Part shown: positions 30,825-40,119 of the stretch, one piece after another
Numbering within the stretch: the stretch's first letter is position 1
Layout: every line of letters begins with the position of its first letter
Assembly (NCBI GenBank): GCA_037042915.1
Contig: CM073204.1
Coordinates: 558,001 to 622,000, forward strand
DNA from: Auricularia sp. M13
Taxonomy: Eukaryota; Basidiomycota; Agaricomycetes; Auriculariales; Auriculariaceae
DNA length: 64,000 bases
Direction: 5' to 3'
Position numbers and translations under genes: made by a program
The notes under the pieces: generated by a model
The model's database searches: none
Seen by the model: only the letters and a program-made list of their open reading frames with translations
What the model was told of the DNA's origin: nothing

Positions 30825-32380
30825 TTTTTAGGTGCCGCGTACGCACGCGGCGCAGAGCGGAGTTCGACACGCTGAGCTCGAACCCGCTCGGCGACCTCGC
30901 GCTCGCATTTTTGACACTCGCTCCTGCTCTGTATGCGCTCGGCTATGATTAGGCAAGAATAAGTGTCCAGAACGGAGCGGGTTGTGGCAGTCAGAAGATT
31001 GGACTCAAGCCGCCAGTCGGTGTCCGTCAGACTGCTATCGAACGGCGGGCTCGTCGCCAGCGGACGCGATGTCAGGTTTCGTCGGGCGCAGTAGTATTGG
31101 ATATGTGTGCGAAGACGCGCGCGTATGCGCAATTCACCAAAATGAAGTGTCGGGTACGGTTCACGAGCAGCTCATGCAGGCACCGCCGCAACAGCGTTCC
31201 GTAAGCGCAGCTCCATCACACTTTGGCGGGCTACCGAGTTCGTACTTTTCTTGCCGTGCTAGCTTATATACGCTAAACGATACCTCATATTATCCGCTAT
31301 GTTGTTACCGAGGCTGCCCGTCGCCAGCATCATCATCTGCGTAGACTGGCCTCTGATCCCCCTGCTCTCGAGCTGTCGCCCACAGCCCGTTAACTCCGAC
31401 AACCAGCAGTCCTCCTCGTCGGCACCTCGACTGTCTGGGAGCAGCGCTTGACGCGAAGGAGCCCGGAATCCAGAATCGTTCGCAAGCTCGTCATCTCGTT
31501 ACAACGGTCAACCGCTGCCATTCCCCGGGACGAGCTGTTGCACCGGCAGGGCCGCATAAGGGCATCATACGGGCTCCCGCTTTTGTGGAGTTGCGTCAGG
31601 TTTTGCACGGGCTCGAGCGCCGCCGGACTCCCGCTAGAGGCACTTCGACACGACTCGGCAGTCAGTGCAGGCCCATCCTCGCAACCCGGCTGGCGCTGAA
31701 AATATAACACTCTGTGTACGTGCTGATACCTCTACTTCAAAGCGTGCGCGCTAATTGATATTATCTATCATTGTTTATGCATGCTACGCTCGAGGTCGCC
31801 ACTTGCTCTCCGCGTTTCGTGGCTTGGCGTCGTGCGCTGCGGCCGGCCCCCACTACTCCATGTCCCAGGGCGGTCTTGTCCTCCTGTCGTACCAGCCGCC
31901 AGCGTCTCTCTATCAGACATCTGAACTCTGAGACAGTGCCTCGAACGCTCTGGCTCAGACTACAAGATTCATTGAGCTTCGACAGCAACAGGGGTCACTC
32001 GCTCAGGGACATCGACGCCAGCTCAACGGCAACGTCACATGCAAGCTCGCGCTATGGCGGTGGCAGGGCTTCTTCACGGGCTCGCGCAGAGGCGGAGTCG
32101 CGTTTTCTCGCTACGGGCTCGCGCGATAGCGGAGTCGCGCTTTTTCTCCTATGGGCTCGCGCTTTGGCGGAGTTGCGTCGTCTCACTACGGGCTCGAGGT
32201 CCACCGCTGCCTTGACGTCCCGCTTCCGCAGGAGCAACTCAGTGGCGCGTCCGGGCGGCCCCAGCAAGATAGGGGCGGTCAGGCAGCAGAGACCTTCTCC
32301 CACCCAACTGCGAGAAAGAGAGAAAGATTCAATTTGGTAATATACGACTCGGTCGGCTTTGCGGAGCAAGGCTACTACTA
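30825..32380. repeat. Unclassified dispersed repeat, short copy (B)
   Basis: Direct copy of repeat A, 1.55 kb long. The left end (GAGGTCCAGTTTTTAGG, then GCGGCGCAGAGCGGAGTTCG) and the right end (CCTTCTCCCACCCAACTGCG, TTTGCGGAGCAAGGC, CTAGAGT) match. The central array is reduced to a handful of 37 bp-type units around 31560-31620 and 32040-32200. A minus-strand peptide in the left arm is similar in both copies (LTSRPLAxSPPF, LESNLLTA), which may just reflect shared ancestry. Confidence 0.7.
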
Positions 32381-33112
32381 GAGTCGTCCTTGGTGAGTTC
32401 TCCCGTTACCTCCGGACGGCCACCCACATTTGATACGATGGAGCACATGTCAGATGAATATCGTGGCATATGTACTTCGGATTCGAGGTGGGTCAGCAGC
32501 AGGCTTGCCTGCTCGAACAGGAGTCGCGGGACCTACTGCGACAGCTGGGCCGAGAATCATGCGCGGGCTTCCGAGTCGTTCCCACGGGAAATCTTTCCCG
32601 CTACATCGCTCTGCTAATCAGTACGCTGCACACGCGCCGCAAGCGTACAACAGGATTTTTTCTGGGCCAGCTGCGGGTGGTCGAACACCTTTGCGAGGAC
32701 CGCTAGAGCCGCTGTCCTCAATGTCCTGGGCGGAACCAAACTCTTGTAAGTATGCAACGTCATCGAATGACATGTGTAACTGCCAATTTACACACGAAAA
32801 ATAGCGCGCCCACCAACCCTAGGGTCGACTATATGTATCGCGCACTGGCCAGAAGTATCAGGGACCGCAAAAAAAGATGCAAGCGCTCCGTCGCTGCGAG
32901 CGAGTCACATGGGGTCTTCATGGCTGCGCCGCAAGTCCATCAGAAGAGAATAGCCATGCGGTAAGAAAAATATGTTGCCTCCGTTGACTGAGACTAGATG
33001 CCCGTTCGATTGTCGTCTGGAGCGTTGTCAACGCCTTGTGTGCCACAACGCCTTTTGTGCCACCCGAAACGTGTAGGAACAAACTTACTTTGTCACCCCC
33101 GACAGTTTCCAG

Positions 33113-33119
33113 TATAAAA
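33113..33119 (+). promoter_or_regulatory. TATA box of the CVNH gene
   Basis: TATAAAA lies 65 bp before the start codon at 33178, a usual distance for fungal genes with short leaders. The leader is A/C-rich close to the ATG (CAAAACTCACCG). Confidence 0.6.
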
Positions 33120-33177
33120 ACGCCCTCATTGCTGAGGCGGGTTTCCTATCCTTGAACACTCGAAACAAAACTCACCG

Positions 33178-33661
33178 ATGCAGCTCATCAGGCCCTTGGC
33201 TGCTTTTCTGTCCAGCGGGCTAGCTGCCCGCCTCCACTTCGGAACATCATGCGAAAATATCCACCTGGTCGTCCGGGACAGCCAGGCCCTCATCGCGGCA
33301 AGGTGTCTCAACCACTCTCGCGTTTACGACAGGACCCACTCCCTCGACTTGAACAAGTGCCTAGCCAACAACGACGGCGCCCTAGTGTGCCGCTCCTAGT
33401 ACGTGTTCAGCTGCAGCATCTTCTTGGGAGATACTGACTGTATATGTAGTGGAAACGCGATGCAGAGCTGTCATAACTGCACGCTGTTCGGCGTAGTCCT
33501 CAGATGCGGCTGCACGCACGCCACCTATGGCACGGCGGGCATTACGCTGTTCGACCTTAGTGAGTTCTCATTTCCGCCCACCGCATATCCACGGCCTAAC
33601 GCCAAGCGCAGATACCTGCATCCACAACGAAGACGGGCGGATGGTCTGTGGCTGCTCGTGA
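33178..33661 (+). CDS. Secreted cyanovirin-N homolog (CVNH lectin)
   Basis: Three exons: 33178-33398, 33450-33559 and 33612-33661, giving 126 residues. Intron 1 (33399-33449) has GTACGT, an ACTGAC branch site and TGTAG. Intron 2 (33560-33611) has GTGAGT, a CTAAC branch site and GCAG. Both joins fall in the expected phase. The N-terminus is a likely signal peptide (LIRPLAAFLSSGLAA). The mature part shows the two pseudo-symmetric CVNH repeats: SCENIHL...SLDLNKCLANNDGALVC and SCHNCTLFG...ITLFDLNTCIHNEDGRMVC. The asparagine/aspartate-rich 'LxxCxxNxDGxLxC' signature and paired cysteines are diagnostic. CVNH proteins bind mannose-type glycans; in fungi they are thought to act in recognition or defence, which is family knowledge. 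Length (~105 mature residues) matches a single CVNH domain. The gene looks intact. Confidence 0.85.
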
Positions 33662-34112
33662 CCTGAGGCTGAGGCAGCAGGCTTAAAGTTACGCTTGACT
33701 TCTGAGTTCCAGGTCGCGATACTGTGGGGACGTGTATACCAATGTGAATGAATCGAATCGAGAAGTCCTCACGACGTCACGTAGGGTCTCACTGGCAGGC
33801 GTAATCAAGCCTCTAAGTTCTGCTCTTCTTCATTATGTCTGGATCTGAGATCTTGAGACGACGGAGAACTGGTTTTAAACTCAGGTAACTTTCCCCTGGC
33901 CCTCGGGACGCAAAGTCGAATAATCATCGCGGAAGTTGGGCACACGTGTTGTCGAATATAGAAAGAATTGCGGCTAGACACGCCGGTGAGTGCGACGACA
34001 GGAAATCAAGCGCAAAAGGCAATAAGTACCCAGGTGAGCTTGGGTGGCCGAGTTAGGTTGCGCAGTATCCGGTATGCGCGGCCAGGGAGCAGCGAACGAC
34101 GTGCAGTGCAAT
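33662..34112. other. Intergenic
   Basis: Downstream flank of the CVNH gene up to the MITE. No open frame with recognisable content and no terminal repeats were seen. Confidence 0.45.
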
Positions 34113-34427
34113 CACTGGGAGCAGAGTAGAGAATCCATAGAGTATCTATTGAGTATCCCAACTTGACATTCAGATGAATTGCACGAGTTTCCTAAGAGTA
34201 TCATATCCTGAACTACTCTGGAGATACTCTATGCACAAGGTAATATATTGAATGAGTATCTCATGAGAACATTTGTGCCTCAAGTCATCCAATATATTAC
34301 CTTGTGTATAGTGTATCACCAGAGTGGTTCAGAATATCATACTCTTGGGAAACTCGTGCCATTCATCTGAATGTCATGGCAGGATACTCAGGAGATACTC
34401 AAGGGATCTTCGTCCTTGCTCCCAGTG
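34113..34427. mobile_element. CACTA-like palindromic MITE
   Basis: A 315 bp element with ends CACTGGGAGCA and TGCTCCCAGTG, flanked on both sides by AAT, a 3 bp target duplication. Most of its length is two imperfect inverted arms (shared blocks GACATTCAGATGAAT, GCACGAGTTTCC and CACAAGGTAATATATTG). CACT(A/G) termini with 3 bp duplications are typical of the CMC/EnSpm superfamily. No coding capacity. Confidence 0.75.
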
Positions 34428-34554
34428 AATGTGGAAGGCGACGAGCAAGTCGATTGACACCGGCGGGCGCGCAGTCGACCTAGAGTAGTAATGTAGGGTC
34501 CGACCGTAGGTATAGCTCCAGTATGTTTCTGCAGCTACCAAACAAAAACTTCCC

Positions 34555-34952
34555 CTATGGCCTGTATGAATAAGGGAGCACTGTAGTAGCGGCTGCGTCC
34601 CGTAGACTACCTATGGCCAGATAGACAAGTATGTCCTTGGTGTATCTCCAGAGTCGAGTTGAATAGTAATACTTGTGGGCTCTTCGGGCCGATGTACCAA
34701 TGCCCTCCCCTGGTGTAGGCGATGGCGACCCGGCGCAGAACACACTATTGGGCGCGGCGAATGCCTGTGGTGCGGCGTTCTCATCCAGAATAAGCTTGTG
34801 GAATGAAAGTTCAGTTCAATGTGACGTGTTCTATTAGTCTCCTTTGCATCCTCTGTTGGAAGATTGTCGTTCCAATTAGAGTGTTCTATCGTGTACATTA
34901 AGATGCACTTAAGCAGCTCCTCCCTGGAGCTCTCCCCGGGTGTATTGCTCAT
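34555..34952 (-). CDS. Possible small hypothetical gene
   Basis: An ATG at 34952 starts MSNTPGESSREELLKCILMY, a protein-like stretch open to about 34800. Protein-like reading then continues in a neighbouring frame (KLILDENAAPQAFAA, YYYSTRLWRYTKDILVYLA) to a stop at 34555. A short intron or a frameshift would link them; the best splice candidate is only ~34 nt long, which is doubtful. It begins just beyond the CACTA-like MITE. No family recognised. Confidence 0.3.
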
Positions 34953-35099
34953 TAACGGTTTGCTTTACTGCTGGCCGAGTACCCTTATACCTCGGTTGTA
35001 GCAGGCCTCCTGAGACATGCGTGCATGCACGTCCAGGACTTGAATTGAGGACAGTCGTGGGTCAGTGATACAGTCAGCATCCAAGACTCGACTTGAGAA

Positions 35100-37040
35100 C
35101 AGTCATGACAGCGCGCGAGTCGAACGGGAGAGGCAGCGCACGCAGCGCCAGAGGCAGCGCCCGGCCCGGCTGCGAGGTGGGTCCGGGCGCAAGGCAGGAG
35201 CTTGAGAGCGCGCCGGAGAATCCCGGCCGCGCGCCCGTTGCTTGGAACAGGCGCTCACCCGCGCCGACGCTGCTTGCGACGCCGCCAGGCCCGCGCGAGC
35301 GCCGCGCCCGACGCAAACCGTTCTATGCGCCCCGTATAACCGTCCGTCCTCCGCCTGCGCAGTATCGTCACTGGCAGCCGCAGCCGCTGCCGTTGCCAGA
35401 GCAGACCCAGCCGCACAGCGCCAAAGCTTTCCAGGAAATGTCAGTCCATGCCGCACGAGCTTGTCGCACCGAGCTTACCATGTTCCAGGGCACTCAAGCG
35501 CCTTCATTCCACACGATCAGGTCGCCAGGACGGAGCGCAAGACCGCGCGCAAGACTACGCGCGCCCGAATGCGCAGGGGCTGTTTCTGTCTGCGTAAAAA
35601 TGACTGGCCACACGTCCCACATTCCTCGAATCCGCCCAGCTTGCTGTCCATCCCCCTCATCCGTCGCACGAATTATCTCAGCCTGGCAGCCCGCCTGGCA
35701 CCCCGCACGCATACCGCTCTGGCCATGCACTCTCCGGCGTCAGCTCGCTCGCTGTTGCCGCAGCTCCTTCTTCCCCGCTCTCTGTCGGATCGCAGTCGCG
35801 CATCAGTCTGGCCTCCCGGTTTTCTGCGTAATCTTGAACTCGAATATGGAACTACGCCTGTTTACAAAGAGGGCGAGGGGCTTTCATGGCCCACGCCGGT
35901 AGCCTACTCCGCGGTCTGCGCGTCGTTGGCGGCCAAATATCCGGCGGCTTGGCTATATCCGCCGTCACGCTAAACGCGTCGAAGAGCTAGGGTCTCGGTC
36001 ATGACGCTATCTCGCTCTATGCCGCAGCGCTGGAGCCTGCGCAGTTCCTAATTGGGGGCGGAGGTGAAGACATGTCTCGCCGACGTGGAGGTGGGCGACG
36101 CAAAGCCTGATGTGCGGTGGCGGCTGGTGGCGGCGTCGTGGTGACGGCGCAGTCATCGTCAGTGAAAAGCGCAGGTCGAGCAGGAGGGAGTTGCCAAGAA
36201 GGCTATCAAGCACTAAACACGTTATCTGGAGCCGGATTTGCGCGCGGGCGAGCGCGCTCCAGATGAGCCCGGACATCCTCTTTGGCTCTCCAGGCGAAGC
36301 TCGACAACATCACCAAGGAGTACAGCGACTCGTACATTGACGGGATCAAGTCCATGTTCACCCCGTGTTCGTCAAGGGGCTCTCCTCATGTGGTAATACG
36401 TTTTATTATTCACCTCACCCCTGTCTATTGCGACATTACTGCTCGCTGCCTTACCATCGAGCACCGTGCGAACCCGGCGCTACTCGCCTACATGCAATCC
36501 CAGATCGACAATCGTCTACTTTCTGGCGCATCAGTTCGATAAAAAGCACATCTATAACTGTGAGGAAGCCGTGATCAACGCTCCTCGGCTCAAAAACGGT
36601 ACGCAGCCTCTCTTTCTTGTCCCTCACGTATGTGGTTCCTGACATGCGTGCTAGTGACATACCCCACGGCTTTGAAACCCGAGGTAACCTCGACAGGTGC
36701 CATCGTCGGACAACCGCGAAGGAGTCCGCATGCTCGTTACCAACGCTAGGGAGATTGCGAGCGATGATAAGATTCCCAGTGTCAACCCTAAAAACGGTGC
36801 ACGAGGACAGTCTAAAGCTCTAGAATACGTTCAAATCACAGCCCGAGATCAGTTGGGAGTGGAACGGCAGCATCAAGGCTCTGTACGAGGTGTCATTCAC
36901 TTCCTTCGTAAGGCGCAGAACCGCATCGTCCTCAACAGCTTCCAGCCGCACGATGCGCCCGGCCGGGATTCTCCGGCGCACCTCTCAGCCTTGCGCCCGG
37001 ACCCACCTCACAGTCGGGCCGGGCGCCGCCTTCGGCACTG
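35100..37040. repeat. Inverted pair of a short GC-rich repeat
   Basis: The sequence at about 35155-35250 recurs in reverse orientation at about 36955-37035 (shared blocks CCGGGATTCTCCGGCGC and GCGCCCGGACCCACCTC). Pieces of the same repeat occur near 62565 (TTCCAAGCAACGGGCGCGC) and 63210 (CCGGGATTCTCCGG), so it is dispersed. The 269-codon frame at 35093-35902 runs through it and is probably not a real gene. Confidence 0.65.
35870..36950 (+). pseudogene. Decayed gene remnant, family not recognised
   Basis: Scattered protein-like pieces in changing plus frames: GLRVVGGQISGGLAISAVTL and GLGHDAISLYAAALEPAQF (35905-36050), AKLDNITKEYSDSYIDGIKS and MFTPVFVKGL (36295-36380), FDKKHIYNCEEAVINAPRL (36535-36590), and MLVTNAREIASDDKIPSVNP (36730-36790). 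Stops and frame changes separate them, and no consistent intron set rescues the whole. Probably one or two degraded host genes; I do not know the family. Confidence 0.35.
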
Positions 37041-38123
37041 CGTTGCGCTGGTTCTCCCGTCTGGCTTGCGCGCCGGTATTTCCTTCCATTTACTCAGTAT
37101 GACGCCGCCTACCGCGGCCAGCTTCGCAAGACGGCTGCGCGACGACGAATTCGAGCGCAGAAGACGAAGAACCGCTGTGTCCGTCCGCTGGCTGGTTGTT
37201 TACCTACACACGGTGCGAAATAATGAAGGGTTAAGCACGCATGCCGCCGACGGTGTCCCAGCGTTCAGTCCAACCAAGGGTGGCAGCGGCAACTCGTCCC
37301 TTCCCGCCCGCCGTTAATCGCCCCACTTCGAGTCATCGCCCCCCGCGAACAGGACATCATCTGCCCAGCCTGATCATATATGCACGAACTGTCGAACTGC
37401 AACATAAAGTATCTACACAGGCTCCAGGATAAGTATCCAAACCTCATCTTAGCCGTCTTACTCTTCTGCGCAGCACGCCGCCCGTCACCTGAAAACAAAT
37501 CTAGAGGAGCCGATGAGGCACGCGATGCTCACGGTCGACTAGCGAAGGTGAGCTCGGCGGGGACTCCGCACGCGTCGTCAGTGTCCTTATCTGGACGCGC
37601 AACTCAGGCTTCATCTGGACGGCGCGAGCGCGAGGGTCACACGCACCTCAAAGAGATCAGCGCGTTACAAACGCCTGTCGCAGAACACCTGCAGGACTAA
37701 CAAGTCATCCATTTGTCCGTCCATTTGGCCCAAATCACCTTATTCGCACGCTGGAACTGCTAGGAAGGAGCTGGTGCGTCCCGTTATGTGACCATACTTT
37801 CAGAGAGACGAGACGTGTGTAGGCATCGCCTTTGTTCGTCTCTAAGTCTCCGAAAATTGTCGGTGCCACCCTAAGATTATCGCTACACATATAAATGCAC
37901 CGCGCAGTGCTTCTTGTGGCGGGCACGGGTGGCTTCATCGCATCTCGCCAATGGTACGCTCAATCCATCAGCCATTACGTGCGGATGCCTTAGTGCTGCC
38001 CGCAATTAGGACTCAGATGTCAGCTCGGACGATATTAATGAGCTGTCTTTGGGGTGTTACCTATCCAGGTCGACCATTCTGCAGCAATGACGCAAGCATT
38101 ACTGATTCTTTTTCAGATATATC
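37041..38123. other. Intergenic, possible 5' leader intron
   Basis: No gene recognised in most of this stretch. Just before 38124 there is a good 3' splice site (ACTGATTCTTTTTCAG, ending at 38115). It could belong to an intron in the leader of the next gene. Confidence 0.4.
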
Positions 38124-38507
38124 ATGCCGCTTCCTGACGGCGAATACACGCTGTGTTACTCTCACGGCGCGCTGCCAACTACTCCTCAAAACCCGGTGTT
38201 GTCGGTCGGAGGGCGTGCCAGCAGCCAGCTCCGCATCGGGAATCTTCACGCACACCGTTCGCCAGACCTTCTCGAGATCTGGGTGATGCGCCGTCGATTT
38301 GACCGTCCGAGCAGCTATTACTGGACCCCTGCCGAAGTTGGAATGAAGCATCCCTTGCTACATTCTTACGTTCTCAGCATCAACGACGACAACTTGCCGG
38401 TTTGGGTTTATGCAAAGGATCAAGGCACTATACTCAATCTGGCTCGATTTTGGATTTCTATGTTTCTCTGCATCGCTTGTGCTATATTTTATGTTCGGCT
38501 TGCTTGA
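38124..38507 (+). CDS. Small hypothetical protein, possibly lectin-like
   Basis: 127 codons from an ATG at 38124, eight bases after a strong 3' splice site. It starts MPLPDGEYTLCYSHGALP. A 'PxGxYxL' opening is common in fungal beta-trefoil proteins (ricin-B-like lectins and I66-type protease inhibitors), but the later trefoil repeats are not evident, so this is only a suggestion. The C-terminus is hydrophobic (ISMFLCIACAIFYVRLA), which could be a membrane anchor or intron read-through. The gene may be incomplete or decayed. Confidence 0.4.
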   Translation: MPLPDGEYTLCYSHGALPTTPQNPVLSVGGRASSQLRIGNLHAHRSPDLLEIWVMRRRFDRPSSYYWTPAEVGMKHPLLHSYVLSINDDNLPVWVYAKDQGTILNLARFWISMFLCIACAIFYVRLA

Positions 38508-39519
38508 TCTGAATATTCTCACTGCTACTTCTGCGTTCAACTCGTCGGACAACGACGTACGCGCTGAAACTGCCCGGGGTTCCCTTTTGTGATGAATGAG
38601 GCCAACGCGGAATCTTAACAGTTTGAGACGTTCGGCTTTGTTCGTGTGCGCAGTCTTCTTGAAGGCAAGTAAACAACGCGGACCTCAGGACCTTGGCCCA
38701 TCTGATGCGAAAGGTATACAGGGCATTGAGCCTCGCAGACCGCCAAGCATACAGCATGTAACCTTCTTGGGTGCGGCTCCGCGCCTGCCTTTCTGCGTCG
38801 CTTGCAGCGGGCGGCAACCGCTATTAAATGCGGGGCGCCAGAAACGAGTGTCTGCATGGTGGTCCGTTCTCGAGCAGTCGTTCGGACACGTGGCTGAGGA
38901 ACAGCGTTAGTATCACCGACGAGCTGCGAAGCAACTTATTGTCGCTTTCTTCATATTCGTACAGCAACCGAACGGTCAAGCAGGGGAGACACGGTCACCG
39001 TACGGGCGCACCATTCAAGAATATCTGGATGCGACAGCTCGAACCGATGAATCTAGTTCGCACTGCGCGCGGAGCCCGCGGCTTGAGCACGCCGAGAGTG
39101 ACGAACAAACCGCCTGGCATTCCGTCGACCTTCCATCGTGTTGAACAGGTTCGCGAAGCACGCGAGTTAGCGCGAGTTTGAGGCGCGGGTCTCCGGATAG
39201 CAGCGATGGTGGCGTCAACTATTTGCAGCAGCCATGAGTTATCGAGGGCGACGCGAGAGCGGCAAACCTAGTCGGCGTGCCTGGCGACGCAGCTCAAGGA
39301 AAGGGGCGTGTACATCTACGTGATATGGGATAGGTTAGTGATGCTAGGGATCGCAGGAATAGAGGAGGAAACGAGCCAACGGCGAGGAATTATCGATTGA
39401 CCAACTTCCCCGCATGACCAATTGGACCATCGGGCACAGTACTCAGTACTTCCGCTGATGCACCAGGATTTGCGATGATCTGCACGGAAGCGGTGCAGTT
39501 CTCGGTGCCAAATTTGCTG
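38508..39519. other. Intergenic
   Basis: Short frames only. A plus frame at 38828-39181 and minus frames around 38600-38850 are open but have no motif, and they overlap each other. Nothing here can be supported as a gene. Confidence 0.4.
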
Positions 39520-39780
39520 GAAGGAAGGAAGGAAGGAAGGAAGGTATATTCCGAGAGAAGGCATATGGCAACGGGTAATGCCGGATATCTCACTGTCTGC
39601 ACAGTTTATGTGTCGCAGGGCCTGACCATCCACAACGGCTGTCCGCGCAGTATATGTGCCGCAGCACCTGACCATCTACGACAACGGGCGCGAAAAGCTA
39701 AACGGCTCGTATACTCTGTGTGCCGCCCGCAGCAAATAATCGCCAAGGCCGAACGCTCACCCAACCTGCACAGATAGCGG
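39520..39780 (-). repeat. Dispersed repeat with (GGAA)6 tract
   Basis: Contains (GGAA)n at 39520-39543, then sequence that in reverse complement matches the tandem units at 59084-59410 (shared blocks GCTGCGGGCGG, ACACAG, and ATCCGGCATTA near the end). Two internal sub-repeats of about 50 bp (CTGACCATCCACAACG and CTGACCATCTACGACA) are visible. Confidence 0.6.
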
Positions 39781-40119
39781 CCAGATCCATCCATTCGTTG
39801 GAAAGCAACAGGTTTTGACAGGGCACCGTGAGCTGATTATTTGAATTATGTGGTGTTCAGCGCGGTTGACTGCACGGCAGCGGGCAGGTTAGCTGGACGA
39901 AGCGCCGGCGAGAACGGAACCCAGGCCTCTGTGTCGGGCAGTTGAGATTTGACGTTGATTGACAACACCAGCGCGTAGCTGAAGCTCGACAGTTGCGACG
40001 TATTAGGACAGGAGACGAGGCCACACGCGCTTCCGTGAGGCAGGCATTGCATTGCAGCGAGCTAGTTGACCTAGGCAATGCAGTTCATCGTACAGAAATT
40101 AATTGCGCAGTCAGTCAAG
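39781..40119. other. Upstream region of the 40.1 kb gene
   Basis: No coding sequence supported. It should hold the promoter of the gene starting at 40120. No clear TATA box is seen; an AT-rich patch (TTATTTGAATTATGTGG) lies at about 39837-39853, 270 bp upstream. Confidence 0.4.

Noticed and set aside
25700-32380. LTR retrotransposon formed by repeats A and B as two LTRs
   Set aside because: The copies are very unequal in length, contain a minisatellite, have no TG..CA borders, and the ~670 bp between them holds no gag or pol sequence.
35093-35902. 269-codon plus frame rich in arginine and proline
   Set aside because: It runs through a dispersed GC-rich repeat that also occurs inverted at 36.95 kb, and overlapping frames are open on the other strand.
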